DNA of 64,000 bases, taken from Streptomyces sp. NBC_00461 (GTDB taxonomy: Bacteria > Actinomycetota > Actinomycetes > Streptomycetales > Streptomycetaceae). The stretch is from the NCBI RefSeq assembly GCF_036013935.1, contig NZ_CP107902.1, forward strand, positions 9,953,001-10,017,000. The letters are read 5' to 3'. The stretch's first letter is position 1. Each line of letters starts with the position of its first letter. The position numbers were made by a program, and so were the translations under genes. The notes under the pieces were generated by a model that was not told the DNA's origin, searched no databases, and worked only from the letters and a program-made list of their open reading frames with translations. Below are positions 17,974 to 25,937 of this stretch, piece by piece.

Positions 17974-18278
17974 GAGTCCAACTGAAGGCGGGGGCATGTG
18001 CGTAACCCAGTATCGTCGCCGCGGGTCGGGCGGAATCACCCGGGGGGTGGGCGCACGGGAAGTGCGCGGCGCACTCGGGGTGCGCGCGCTCCACCCCACA
18101 CCGCTCGGTTCACCCGTGTCGCTCAGTGCACCGGGCCCGCCACAATGGCGCCCGCGAACAGGGCCCGCCCACCATCCGCTTTGGGGCGGGCTCTGTTCGC
18201 GCCCGGTCCGGTCCGGCCCGCGCCACGCCGAATGCCTCCCCGCGCGAGATATATCGGCATCCGAGATATCATGGCTGC
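17974..18278. other. Divergent intergenic region, uncharacterised gene / padR
   Basis: About 305 bp without a supported gene. It should hold the promoters of two divergent genes. The only clear element is the PadR-type palindrome at its right end; the rest is GC-rich with no boxes I can assign. Confidence 0.5.
18248..18270. promoter_or_regulatory. PadR-type operator palindrome
   Basis: GATATATCGG (18248-18257) and CCGAGATATC (18261-18270) form a 10-bp inverted repeat with one mismatch around a 3-nt centre. It is strikingly AT-rich for this genome and ends 8 bp before the padR start codon. ATAT-type palindromes are typical of PadR-family operators in streptomycetes, so autoregulation of the padR-membrane protein operon is likely. 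Confidence 0.75.
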
Positions 18279-18686
18279 ATGGCATCGAGGAACATGACTC
18301 AAGCGGCGTTCTTCGTCCTCACCGCTCTGGCCGACCAGCCCCGGCACGGCTACGGGATCCTGCGGGAGGTCGAGGAACTGTCCGACGGCACCGTGCGGTT
18401 GCGCGTCGGCACCCTGTACGGCGTGCTGGACCGGCTCACCGCGGACGGGCTGATCGTCCTGGACCGCGAGGAGGTGCACGAGGGCCGGCTGCGGCGCTAC
18501 TACCGCCTCACCGACGAGGGGATGCGGGCCCTCGACGCGGAGGCGGAACGCATGGCGGCCGGGGCCAGCGCCGCCAAGGAGCGGATCGCCGAGGGGCGCA
18601 AGGCGCCCGGAGCGGCCGCGAACCCGGTCACCAAGCCGTCCGTCAACCCGTCCGCCGGTCCCGGACTCGCAGGAGGTATGGCATGA
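18279..18686 (+). CDS. PadR-family transcriptional regulator
   Basis: A 135-residue regulator with a winged helix in residues 1-85: TQAAFFVLTALADQPRHGYGI, then VGTLYGVLDRLTADGLI and GRLRRYYRLTDEG, all characteristic of PadR. The C-terminal helix is followed by an Ala/Pro-rich tail. It probably represses its own operon through the palindrome ending 8 bp upstream. An alternative ATG lies 15 bp downstream, behind gagg. Its stop overlaps the ATG of the next gene (ATGA), implying translational coupling. Confidence 0.92.
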   Translation: MASRNMTQAAFFVLTALADQPRHGYGILREVEELSDGTVRLRVGTLYGVLDRLTADGLIVLDREEVHEGRLRRYYRLTDEGMRALDAEAERMAAGASAAKERIAEGRKAPGAAANPVTKPSVNPSAGPGLAGGMA

Positions 18687-19684
18687 CGACGCTGCTCGAG
18701 ACGCGCTACCGCACGGTGCTGCGACTGCTCCCCGCCTACTACCGACGGGACCGGGAGGAGGAGATGGTCGAGGTGTACCTGTGGGACGTCGACCAGGAGA
18801 TGCAGGACCAGAGCAGGCCCACGCTGGGTGAGGTGGCGAGCGTCGCCGCCCTCGCCGTGCGCAGCAGGCTGGCCGCCACCGGAGCGCCACGGCAGTACGT
18901 TCTGCTCGGGTCGGCCGTCCGCCACTTCGCCGTGTTCGCGGTGCTCCTGCAGGCGGCCGCCGCCGTCGTCGACAGGGTCCTCAACCTGACCTGGTCGTCG
19001 ACCCACGGCGCCGGCGACTGGGAGATGTTCCTGTCGGGATTCACCGGCCGCGGGCCGCTGATCGGCGTCGCCGAGGCCGCCGAATGGACGCTTCCGCTGC
19101 TGTGGACGGTCGGCTTCTTCGCCCTCCTGCGTGACCGCCGGCGCCTCGCCCAGGCGGCCGTGCTGCTCGCCGCGCTGCCCACACTGTGGCCGTTCGTCGC
19201 ACCGCTGGTGACCGAACTGGCGCCGCCGGAACCGTGGTTCGCCACCACCACCGCGCTCTTCGCCTGGCTGCCCGCGCTCGCCCTCTGCGCCGCCTACCAC
19301 CGCGACGCCCCCGCCGCGGTGCTGCCCGCCGGCTCACCCGGCCTCGTCTTCGCGGCCTGCGGTGTGGTCATGGGGGCGTCCGTCGTGGTGGTGCCCGCCA
19401 TGGGCGACACGGTCTGGGCGCCGGCCACCTGCTTCGTCGTGGGAGCGCTCGGCTGGCTGCTGCTGCGCAGGCGCCGCACGGACCGGAGTCCCGCCTGCGG
19501 TGCCGTGGCCCTGGCCGCACTCGGTCTGCTGCTCCTGTCGGTGCGGGTGGCCGCGCTGTATCCGTGGTTGGGTGCAGGGGTCCCCTTCGTGTTCATCGGC
19601 GGCGCTTTGGGTCAGGCGGGCGCGCTCACGCTGCTGACCGTCGTGCTGGCGGTGGTGGCCAGGCGCGACCTCACGGCACGCTGA
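18683..19684 (+). CDS. PadR-coupled multi-pass membrane protein
   Basis: A 333-residue protein. A soluble N-terminal segment (about 1-75, with YRTVLRLLPAYYRRDREEEMVEVYLWDVDQE) resembles the lead-in of streptomycete permease-associated or DUF1700-like membrane proteins, and it is followed by seven or eight membrane helices. The ATG overlaps the padR stop by 4 bp, so both are made from one message, and the regulator most likely controls this protein. I cannot name a transport function. A hairpin terminator follows. Confidence 0.85.
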   Translation: MTTLLETRYRTVLRLLPAYYRRDREEEMVEVYLWDVDQEMQDQSRPTLGEVASVAALAVRSRLAATGAPRQYVLLGSAVRHFAVFAVLLQAAAAVVDRVLNLTWSSTHGAGDWEMFLSGFTGRGPLIGVAEAAEWTLPLLWTVGFFALLRDRRRLAQAAVLLAALPTLWPFVAPLVTELAPPEPWFATTTALFAWLPALALCAAYHRDAPAAVLPAGSPGLVFAACGVVMGASVVVVPAMGDTVWAPATCFVVGALGWLLLRRRRTDRSPACGAVALAALGLLLLSVRVAALYPWLGAGVPFVFIGGALGQAGALTLLTVVLAVVARRDLTAR

Positions 19685-19692
19685 CGCTCGTG

Positions 19693-19725
19693 GGCGCGGG
19701 CGGGCGCGTCCTGCTCGCCCGCGCC
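19693..19725. terminator. Hairpin terminator between convergent genes
   Basis: A 10-bp perfect stem (GGCGCGGGCG at 19693-19702 with CGCCCGCGCC at 19716-19725) and a 13-nt loop lie between stops at 19684 and 19733. It can serve both strands. Confidence 0.6.
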
Positions 19726-19732
19726 GTCGCGG

Positions 19733-20224
19733 TCACCCGTGGAACGAGATGTACCCGTTGCCGTCCCTGTCGTTGTTGCTCTTGGTGTACGCGTGTGAGT
19801 CCGCGCCGGCGCCGGACGGCTTGTACAGGTAGATCGTGTCCTTGTCGTTGTTCCAGATGAAGTTGCAGTTGTTGCGGTAGACGACGTTGTTGCTGTCGGA
19901 GTCGGTGCCGTGGCCGCCACGGAGCTTCACGTAGTCACCGGGCTCCAGGTAGTGGTTCTTGGTGAACGTGAACTTGTTGCCGGTCTTGTCCTTCACCACG
20001 TAGCCCTTGAGGTTCACGGTGGTGCCCGACGAGTAGTTCTTGATCGTCAGGTACTCGTTCTTCGTGTTCCCGCTGGTGCAGCTGTTGGAGTCTCTGCCCG
20101 GCGCGTCGTACTGGACGCCCTTGAGCTTCAGTGCCGACGAATACTCGGTGGCGTGGGCCGGCACGGCGGCCAGCACGGCGAGAGTGCCCGCGGCGGCGGT
20201 GGCGGCGACAAGACGTATACGCAT
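19733..20224 (-). CDS. Secreted lamin-tail-domain (LTD) protein
   Basis: A 163-residue secreted protein. Residues 1-25 are a Sec signal ending in AHA. The mature part is a lamin-tail-like beta-sandwich: ALKLKGVQYDAPG, then NEYLTIKNYSSGTTVNLKGYVVKD, FTFTKNHYLEPGDYVKLRGG and DTIYLYKPSG. Such domains are common in small streptomycete exoproteins and in extracellular nucleases, where they probably aid binding to surfaces. No catalytic domain is present. One Cys pair could form a disulfide. The ATG follows ggggggac. Upstream lies a long-spaced inverted repeat (20250-20308). Confidence 0.9.
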   Translation of the reverse strand: MRIRLVAATAAAGTLAVLAAVPAHATEYSSALKLKGVQYDAPGRDSNSCTSGNTKNEYLTIKNYSSGTTVNLKGYVVKDKTGNKFTFTKNHYLEPGDYVKLRGGHGTDSDSNNVVYRNNCNFIWNNDKDTIYLYKPSGAGADSHAYTKSNNDRDGNGYISFHG

Positions 20225-20249
20225 GGAGATAGTCCCCCCTGTGTGGACA

Positions 20250-20308
20250 TTCGGTGAAGGATCTGGAGCGTATACAACTGGGCGGATTCGGGAGCCGACT
20301 TCACCGAA
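20250..20308. promoter_or_regulatory. Long-spaced inverted repeat upstream of LTD gene
   Basis: TTCGGTGAAG (20250-20259) and CTTCACCGAA (20299-20308) are a perfect 10-bp inverted repeat separated by 39 nt, in the promoter region of the LTD protein. The spacer contains gtatac. The spacing is about four to five helical turns, compatible with looping between two half-site pairs or with an mRNA hairpin. Confidence 0.4.
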
Positions 20309-20334
20309 ATGTGGCCGACCTCGCCGGGCCGTGC

Positions 20335-21300
20335 TCAGTGGGGATAGGCGCGCGGCGGTCGCTGCAGGGGCAGTTCCCCGCGGAACTCCTCGATGACGGT
20401 GCTGATCTGCCGCATCAGCACGGTGTTCTCCAGCCGGTCGAGGTAGAGGTTGCGGCGAGCCAGAGCGGGTGCGTCCACGCAGAAGTACAGGGCCATCAGC
20501 GGGTTGATGAACAGTTCGCTGTCCCTGGTGCGTTCCGTGAACCGGACGTCACCGAACTCGCCGTTCACGGCCGCCGCGACCGAGCCGTTGACGATGCTCG
20601 GGTACTCGGGCGTGTTCCGCCGGGCGTGCTCCACAGCGTCGAGGTAGCGGGCGCCCTCCCGGCTCGCGCGCGGGAGGGAGAACGCGCCCAGGTAGGCGCC
20701 GGCCCGGTCCAGGGCGGCCAGGTTCTCCAGCACCAGGGAGTGGTTGACCCCGTGATGGGCGTCCACCCCGAACCCCAGGCAGGCCACGAGCCGTTCGGGT
20801 ATCTCGTCCAGCCCGTGCACGGCGGCCAGGCTGGCCATGTCCTCCTCCGGGGTGCCCAGCCCGTGCTCGTCGCCCCGCATGAGGATGTCGGTGCCGCCGT
20901 CCACGAGCACCACCGCGTCCACCCCGCCGAGATGCCCGATGAGCGCGCGATAGGCGGCGCGCAGCGGCTGGACTCCCGTGCGCGGGAAGGCGTGGACCGT
21001 GGCCGGCAGATCCTGCCCTTCGAGCCACCGGGCGAGCGTGCGCTCGGGGAAGTAGTCCCCACGCGCCACGGTGTCCGGGCGGATCGCCGCGACGTCCTCC
21101 TCCAGCCACACATCCAGGGAGAGCCCGTTCAGGTCGGCGAAGGAGAGGTTCGCCAGATGGACCTCCTTGCCCGCCGAACGCAGCGCGAGGGCCAGCGGGA
21201 GACCGGCGTACACGTCGAAACCGCCGCCTGCTCCGGCGATGAGCACCCGCCTCGCGTCACGCAGGCGGGTGAAGAAGGCGGGCTCGGTGAGGGAGAACAT
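20335..21300 (-). CDS. DUF1152 domain protein
   Basis: A 321-residue cytoplasmic protein of the DUF1152 family. The N-terminal motif RRVLIAGAGGGFDVYAGLPL looks nucleotide-binding, and VDAVVLVDGGTDILMRGDE is the second conserved block. The C-terminal part is alpha/beta with no other known domain. Function is unknown to me, though the glycine-rich start suggests a nucleotide or cofactor ligand. The start is an ATG without a good ribosome site. It lies 28 bp downstream of the monooxygenase stop region and is read in the same direction. Confidence 0.85.
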   Translation of the reverse strand: MFSLTEPAFFTRLRDARRVLIAGAGGGFDVYAGLPLALALRSAGKEVHLANLSFADLNGLSLDVWLEEDVAAIRPDTVARGDYFPERTLARWLEGQDLPATVHAFPRTGVQPLRAAYRALIGHLGGVDAVVLVDGGTDILMRGDEHGLGTPEEDMASLAAVHGLDEIPERLVACLGFGVDAHHGVNHSLVLENLAALDRAGAYLGAFSLPRASREGARYLDAVEHARRNTPEYPSIVNGSVAAAVNGEFGDVRFTERTRDSELFINPLMALYFCVDAPALARRNLYLDRLENTVLMRQISTVIEEFRGELPLQRPPRAYPH

Positions 21301-21328
21301 CGGGGGACGGTAACAGGGTGAGGGTGTG

Positions 21329-22495
21329 TCAGGCCTGTGCGGTGTCCCGCAGGTCCGACTCCCACTCCAGGAGCCGTGCCAGTTCGTCCTCCCCGGGCCG
21401 GGACGCGGCCGGGCTCCGGGTGGCGGGCGGCGTCGAGGCGCCACCGCGGGAGATGTTGCCGCTGACGGCGATGTTGTGCTCCACGCGCGGACGGCGCAGG
21501 CTCTCGTAGAGGGAGAGCGCGGTATCGGTGTCCGGTGCGTCGCGCAGCGCCTTGCCGAGGACCACGGCATCCTCCAGCGCCATCGACGCGCCCTGCCCGG
21601 TCGCGGGGGAGGCGGCATGGGCGGCGTCGCCGACGAGCAGGGTCCGGCCGGAGCGCCAGGGCGTGCCGGCGGGCAGCTCGGTGGCGTTGGTGACCAGGAG
21701 GTCGTCACCGGTGGCGGCGACGATGTCCGCGGCAGGCGTGGCGTCCTTGCGCAGCGACGGCACCAGCAGCTCGCGCCATCCGGCCGGTGAGCCGTGCGCG
21801 AGTTCGTCGGCGGACAGCGGGTCGCCGGACACGCGCGCGAACCAGTACGTCTCCCCGTCGGGTGATACGGCGAAGCCGAAGGCGGCCGTGCTGCCGCGCA
21901 CCATGGTGATGCGCGCGGCCGGTTCGGACAGGGGCGCGGCGCCGGTGTAGCCGTAGAAGACCCGCTGGCCGGCGTGGAGCGGCCGCCTGTCGGGGCTGAT
22001 CAGCTGTCGGACCGTGGAGTTCAGGCCGTCGGCGCCGATCAGCAGGTCGCCGGTGGCGGTGCTGCCGTCGCTGAAGTGCGCGGTGACGCCGGCAGGTCCG
22101 TCCTGGACGGAGGTGAGGCGGGCGCCGTGCCGGACGGCGATACCGCGGCGTGCCGCCTCCTCCTGCAGCGCGGAGTTGAGGTCGCCGCGGCGCAGGCAGC
22201 GGAACTGGAGGAGGGGGTCGGCGGCCTCGCCCAGCGGCACCTGGGCCAGCTCGGCGCCCGCGTCGTCCAGGACCCGCATCGATGTCAGCGGGAAGCCGAG
22301 TGCCGTGACCGCGCCGGAGGCGTCGATCTGGGCGAGCGCCCGCATGCCGTTGCTCGCGAGGGTGAGAAACGCGCCCAGGTCCTCGGCGGAGTCGGGATGC
22401 GCCTCGTACACGGCGACGTCGAGGCCCGCCTTGCACAGGGCCAGCGCCGTCGCGCTACCGGCGATTCCGCCGCCGATGACAAGTACTCGTGCCAC
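21329..22495 (-). CDS. FAD-dependent monooxygenase
   Basis: A 388-residue flavoprotein hydroxylase of the PHBH/UbiH type. Motifs: VLVIGGGIAGSATALALCKAG (FAD, start), GDLLIGADGLNSTVRQL (DG motif, about residue 155) and GRTLLVGDAAHAASPATGQGASMALEDAVVL (second FAD motif, about 285-315). It should hydroxylate an aromatic or polyketide-like substrate with NAD(P)H and O2; the substrate is unknown. The start is GTG at 22495 behind ggtggggc. It is divergent from the PLP enzyme gene and probably co-transcribed with the DUF1152 gene. Confidence 0.93.
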   Translation of the reverse strand: MARVLVIGGGIAGSATALALCKAGLDVAVYEAHPDSAEDLGAFLTLASNGMRALAQIDASGAVTALGFPLTSMRVLDDAGAELAQVPLGEAADPLLQFRCLRRGDLNSALQEEAARRGIAVRHGARLTSVQDGPAGVTAHFSDGSTATGDLLIGADGLNSTVRQLISPDRRPLHAGQRVFYGYTGAAPLSEPAARITMVRGSTAAFGFAVSPDGETYWFARVSGDPLSADELAHGSPAGWRELLVPSLRKDATPAADIVAATGDDLLVTNATELPAGTPWRSGRTLLVGDAAHAASPATGQGASMALEDAVVLGKALRDAPDTDTALSLYESLRRPRVEHNIAVSGNISRGGASTPPATRSPAASRPGEDELARLLEWESDLRDTAQA

Positions 22496-22666
22496 GCCCC
22501 ACCCCGTTCGAATCCGTACCGTCACGCGCACGTACGCCCAAAGACGCACGCGCACTTGGAGGAACGCCTGAGACACGGCAGGGGTTCCGTGGACAGGCGG
22601 CGATCTCTGCCGGCGTGATGAGGTGTCGGTGAGTGAGACCACCACCCCGCTCCCGCTGGAGACGTC

Positions 22667-23647
22667 ATGACGGACAAGATCACCCTGTCGACCTGGCCCA
22701 CACCGCTGGAGCCCATGCCCCGCCTCGCCACCCACCTGGGCCTGCGCGCGGACGATCTGTGGATCAAGCGCGACGACCTGATCGGCCTGGGAGGAGGCGG
22801 CAACAAGGTCCGCAAACTGGAGTGGTTCGCCGGCGCCGCCCACGCCGCGGGCGCGGACACGCTGGTCACCACCGGAGCCGCACAGAGCAACCACGCGCGG
22901 CTCACCGCGGCCGCCGGTGCCCGCCTCGGTCTGGACGTGGTGCTCGTCTTCCCCGGTACGCCCGACGGCGCGGCGAACGGCTCCGGCAATCTCGTTCTGG
23001 ACAGCCTCTTCGGGGCGCGGATCCGCTGGGCGGGGGACGGCGATCCGAGCGCCCTGGGAGCCGTCGCGGAGGGCGTCTGCGAGCAGTTGCGGCGCGACGG
23101 AGCGCGCCCCTTCCTGATCCCCTTCGGAGGATCGAGTCCGCTCGGGGCGCGCGGATACGCCGAAGGCGGCGAGGAACTGCGGGCCCAACTGCCGGACGTG
23201 GCACACGTGGTGGTCGCTCTCGGCTCCGGCGGCACCATGGCCGGTCTGGTCGGTGCCCTCGGCGAGGAGCGGGTGCTGGGCATCCACGTCGGTGCGGTTC
23301 CGGAACCGGCCGCCACCGTGGCCGGCCTCGCCGGTGCGCTCACTCACCGCACCCTCGACCCGGGCTCACTGCGGGTGCGCACCGACCAGGTCGGCGCGGG
23401 ATACGCGGTGCTGCACGAACCCGTCCTGGAAGCGATGAGGACGGCCGCGGCGACCGAGGGGATCGTCCTGGACCCCGTCTACACCGGCCGGGCCATGGCG
23501 GGCCTCGTCGCAGCCGTCCGCGACGGGGACATCCGGTCCGGCGAGCCCACCGTGTTCCTGCACACCGGCGGGCTTCCGGGACTGTTCGGTCATACGGTGA
23601 CGGTGCGCCGCTCCGTCACCGCACTGCCGTCCTACGAGCCCGTGTGA
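22667..23647 (+). CDS. PLP-dependent D-cysteine desulfhydrase / ACC deaminase family protein
   Basis: A 326-residue fold-type II PLP enzyme. Visible motifs are DDLIGLGGGGNKVRKLEW (PLP lysine in NKVRK, about residue 47), TTGAAQSNHARLTAAAGARLG (active-site Ser/Asn), FGGSSPLGARGYAEGG and ALGSGGTMAGLVGAL (phosphate loop). These fit the D-cysteine desulfhydrase/1-aminocyclopropane-1-carboxylate deaminase family; distinguishing the two requires active-site comparison I cannot do here. It should release ammonia (and sulfide) from a small amino acid. It ends at a hairpin terminator shared with the convergent ferredoxin reductase. Confidence 0.9.
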   Translation: MTDKITLSTWPTPLEPMPRLATHLGLRADDLWIKRDDLIGLGGGGNKVRKLEWFAGAAHAAGADTLVTTGAAQSNHARLTAAAGARLGLDVVLVFPGTPDGAANGSGNLVLDSLFGARIRWAGDGDPSALGAVAEGVCEQLRRDGARPFLIPFGGSSPLGARGYAEGGEELRAQLPDVAHVVVALGSGGTMAGLVGALGEERVLGIHVGAVPEPAATVAGLAGALTHRTLDPGSLRVRTDQVGAGYAVLHEPVLEAMRTAAATEGIVLDPVYTGRAMAGLVAAVRDGDIRSGEPTVFLHTGGLPGLFGHTVTVRRSVTALPSYEPV

Positions 23648-23648
23648 G

Positions 23649-23697
23649 GAAGCCGGTCGCGCCGCGCCGCCAGGGGGCGCGGGGCACGACCGGCTTC
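23649..23697. terminator. Bidirectional hairpin terminator
   Basis: GAAGCCGGTCG (23649-23659) pairs perfectly with CGACCGGCTTC (23687-23697), with further GC pairing inside the 27-nt interior. It lies between convergent stops at 23647 and 23706. Confidence 0.75.
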
Positions 23698-23705
23698 GGC
23701 CGGCG

Positions 23706-25070
23706 TCAGGCTCCGCTGGCCCCGAGCATGTCCTCGCGCTCGACGATCTTCACGCGCTCACGGCCCTGCGGCTCGCCCAGCGCCTTCTCCGCGGCGTCCA
23801 GCCTGTACCAGCCCTCCCAGGTGGTGAAGCGGACGTCGCGCTCGGCGAGGAACGCGTCCACCGCCTCGGGCTCGGGCGAACCCGGCGTCTGCAGACGGCC
23901 GTTGGCATGGTCGGCCAGCAGGTTGGACACCGTCTCGTTGGCGTCGCCCTTGGTGTGGCCGATCAGACCCACCGGACCGCGCCGGATCCAGCCCGTGACG
24001 TACGTCGACTGCAGGTGCTCGCCGGACTCCTGGATCACCCGGCCGCCCTCGTCCGGGACCGTGCCCGAGTCGACGTCCCAGGGGAGCTTGGGGAGTTTGT
24101 CGGACAGGTAGCCGACCGCACGGTAGACCGCGGTGACATCCCAGTCCTTGAACTCGCCGGTGCCCTTGACGTTGCCGGTGCCGTCGAGGACGGTGCGTTC
24201 GGTGCGCAGACCGATGACACTGCCGTCCTCGCCGAGGATCTCGGTGGGCGACTCGAAGAAGTGCAGGAACAGCTTGTGCGGGCGGTCGCCGACATCGCGG
24301 ATCGCCCAGTTCTCCAGGGTCTTGGCGACCATGTCGGCCTGCTTGTTGCCGCGCCGGGTCTCTATGGAGCCCTCGTCGTAGTCGATGTCCTCGGGGTCGA
24401 CGATGACCTCGATGTTGGGGGAGTGGTCCAGCTCCCGCAGCTCCATCGGCGAGAACTTCGCCTGCGCCGGGCCACGGCGGCCGAACACGTGGACCTCCAG
24501 CGCCTTGTTGGCCTTGAGGCCGTCGTGGACGTTGGCCGGGATCTCCGTCGGCAGCAGCTCGTCAGCGGTCTTGGCGAGGATGCGGGCCACGTCGAGGGCG
24601 ACGTTGCCGACGCCGAGCACGGCGACCTTCTCGGCCTCCAGCGGCCAGGTGCGCGGCACGTCCGGGTGGCCGTCGTACCAGGAGACGAAGTCGGCGGCGC
24701 CGTAGGAGCCGTCCAGGTCGATGCCGGGTATGCGCAGCTCGCGGTCGGCCGTCGCGCCCGTCGAGAAGATCACGGCGTCGTAGAACGCCCGCAGGTCGTC
24801 CAGGCTGATGTCGTTCGGGTAATCGACGTTGCCGAAGAGACGGATCTGCGGCTTGTCGAGCACCTGGTGCAGGGCCGTGATGATGCCCTTGATACGCGGG
24901 TGGTCGGGGGCGACACCATAACGGATCAGGCCGAACGGGGCGGGCATCCGCTCGAAGAGGTCGATGGACACGCCGGGTTCGGCGGCCACGTCGGACTTGA
25001 GCAGGGCGTCGGCGGCGTAGATCCCGGCGGGGCCGGCTCCGACGATGGCTACCCGCAGGGGGCGCGGCAT
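23706..25070 (-). CDS. fprA: FprA-type ferredoxin/flavodoxin NADP(+) reductase
   Basis: A 454-residue FAD enzyme of the adrenodoxin-reductase family (mycobacterial FprA type), moving electrons between NADPH and ferredoxin for cytochromes P450 and other partners. Motifs: RVAIVGAGPAGIYAADALL (FAD), FERMPAPFGLIRYGVAPDHP (family signature), KVAVLGVGNVALDVARIL (NADP) and GWIRRGPVGLIGHTKGDANETV (C-terminal FAD closure). The ATG follows aagggaacc. An iron-box-like 19-mer sits 47 bp upstream, so expression is probably repressed by the DtxR-like iron regulator when iron is plentiful. There is no adjacent ferredoxin gene. Confidence 0.93.
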   Translation of the reverse strand: MPRPLRVAIVGAGPAGIYAADALLKSDVAAEPGVSIDLFERMPAPFGLIRYGVAPDHPRIKGIITALHQVLDKPQIRLFGNVDYPNDISLDDLRAFYDAVIFSTGATADRELRIPGIDLDGSYGAADFVSWYDGHPDVPRTWPLEAEKVAVLGVGNVALDVARILAKTADELLPTEIPANVHDGLKANKALEVHVFGRRGPAQAKFSPMELRELDHSPNIEVIVDPEDIDYDEGSIETRRGNKQADMVAKTLENWAIRDVGDRPHKLFLHFFESPTEILGEDGSVIGLRTERTVLDGTGNVKGTGEFKDWDVTAVYRAVGYLSDKLPKLPWDVDSGTVPDEGGRVIQESGEHLQSTYVTGWIRRGPVGLIGHTKGDANETVSNLLADHANGRLQTPGSPEPEAVDAFLAERDVRFTTWEGWYRLDAAEKALGEPQGRERVKIVEREDMLGASGA

Positions 25071-25116
25071 GATCAGGTTCCCTTCGAGTGAGGACAGACG
25101 ACTCGAACAGGAAGCC

Positions 25117-25135
25117 TAAGCTAAGGCAAGCCTAA
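25117..25135. promoter_or_regulatory. Iron box (DmdR/IdeR-type operator)
   Basis: TAAGCTAAGGCAAGCCTAA matches the actinobacterial DtxR/IdeR consensus TTAGGTTAGGCTAACCTAA at 14 of 19 positions, including the conserved AGGC and CCTAA blocks. It lies 47 bp upstream of the ferredoxin-reductase ATG and about 140 bp before the sigma-factor gene, so it could serve either, though the reductase is nearer. Confidence 0.7.
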
Positions 25136-25161
25136 GTCGGTACGCGGGTCCGACCTATGGA

Positions 25162-25182
25162 CTCATAAGTCAATTTTATGAG
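25162..25182. promoter_or_regulatory. AT-rich perfect palindrome in fprA/sigma intergenic region
   Basis: CTCATAA (25162-25168) and TTATGAG (25176-25182) are perfect inverted arms around a 7-nt spacer. The 21 bp is about 29 % GC in a genome of about 72 %, which strongly suggests a protein-binding site or promoter. It lies between the iron box and the sigma-factor start. TTGACT can be read on the minus strand within it, but no fitting -10 box follows. Confidence 0.55.
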
Positions 25183-25274
25183 CCAGGAACGGGAACTCGA
25201 AGGCGGGCATCGGCCAACAGCAGTCGACCATGCCCGCGACCTCGAGGGAAACCCATGAACCTGAAAGGCGATCA

Positions 25275-25937
25275 GTGACCGCCTTGCCGAGCATCGGAAC
25301 CCGGCCTCACCTCGGCCCGTCCGGTGACGACGCCTCCGACGCCACGGTCGTAGAGCGGTCCTGGGACGATCCGGACGCGTTCGCGGTGCTCTTCAACCGC
25401 TACGCCGACGACATCCACCGCTACGCGGCGAGACGGCTCGGCACGGAGGCGGCCGACGACCTGATGGCCGAGACCTTCGTGATCGCCTTCCAGCAGCGAC
25501 GCCGCTACGACCTGTCGCGACCGCACGCACGCCCCTGGCTGTACGGGATCGTCACCAACCTCGTCGGCCAGCACCGGCGCGCGGAGGCGCGTCGTCTCAA
25601 GGCCCTCGCGCGCGTCGCCGGCGCCTTGTCGGCCGAGGGCGAGGCTCTTGAGGACCGGGTGGCCGCGAGGGTCAGCGCCGAGAACTCCCGACCCCAACTG
25701 GCGGGCGCGCTGGCCAGGTTGCCCGCCCGCCACCGGGATGTGCTGCTGCTGATCGCCTGGGGTGATCTCGACTACGCGGAGGCCGCCGAGGCCCTGGGCG
25801 TGCCGGTGGGGACCGTGCGCTCACGGCTGCACCGGGCGCGCACCAGGCTGCGCCAGGCACTGGGCGGTTCGGATCCCACCGCCCTTCACGAGGAGACCGA
25901 GGCCACCGAGAAGACCGAGGAGACCGATCGTGGATGA
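25275..25937 (+). CDS. ECF-type RNA polymerase sigma factor
   Basis: A 220-residue sigma-70-family factor with only regions 2 and 4. Region 2: FAVLFNRYADDIHRYAARRL followed by AETFVIAFQQRRRYD (core binding and -10 recognition). Region 4: LPARHRDVLLLIAWGDLDYAEAA and GVPVGTVRSRLHRARTRLRQ (helix-turn-helix). The start is a GTG at 25275 behind gaaaggcg; an upstream in-frame ATG lacks a ribosome site. The next gene (CU044_5270 family) overlaps by 8 bp and probably modulates it. No zinc-anti-sigma motif is present nearby. The C-terminus is acidic and Glu/Thr-rich. Confidence 0.93.
   Translation: MTALPSIGTRPHLGPSGDDASDATVVERSWDDPDAFAVLFNRYADDIHRYAARRLGTEAADDLMAETFVIAFQQRRRYDLSRPHARPWLYGIVTNLVGQHRRAEARRLKALARVAGALSAEGEALEDRVAARVSAENSRPQLAGALARLPARHRDVLLLIAWGDLDYAEAAEALGVPVGTVRSRLHRARTRLRQALGGSDPTALHEETEATEKTEETDRG

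Noticed and set aside
18023..18278. Upstream open-frame extension of padR and of the coupled membrane protein
   Set aside because: These frames run through the divergent intergenic region and neighbouring gene without ribosome sites or conserved sequence.
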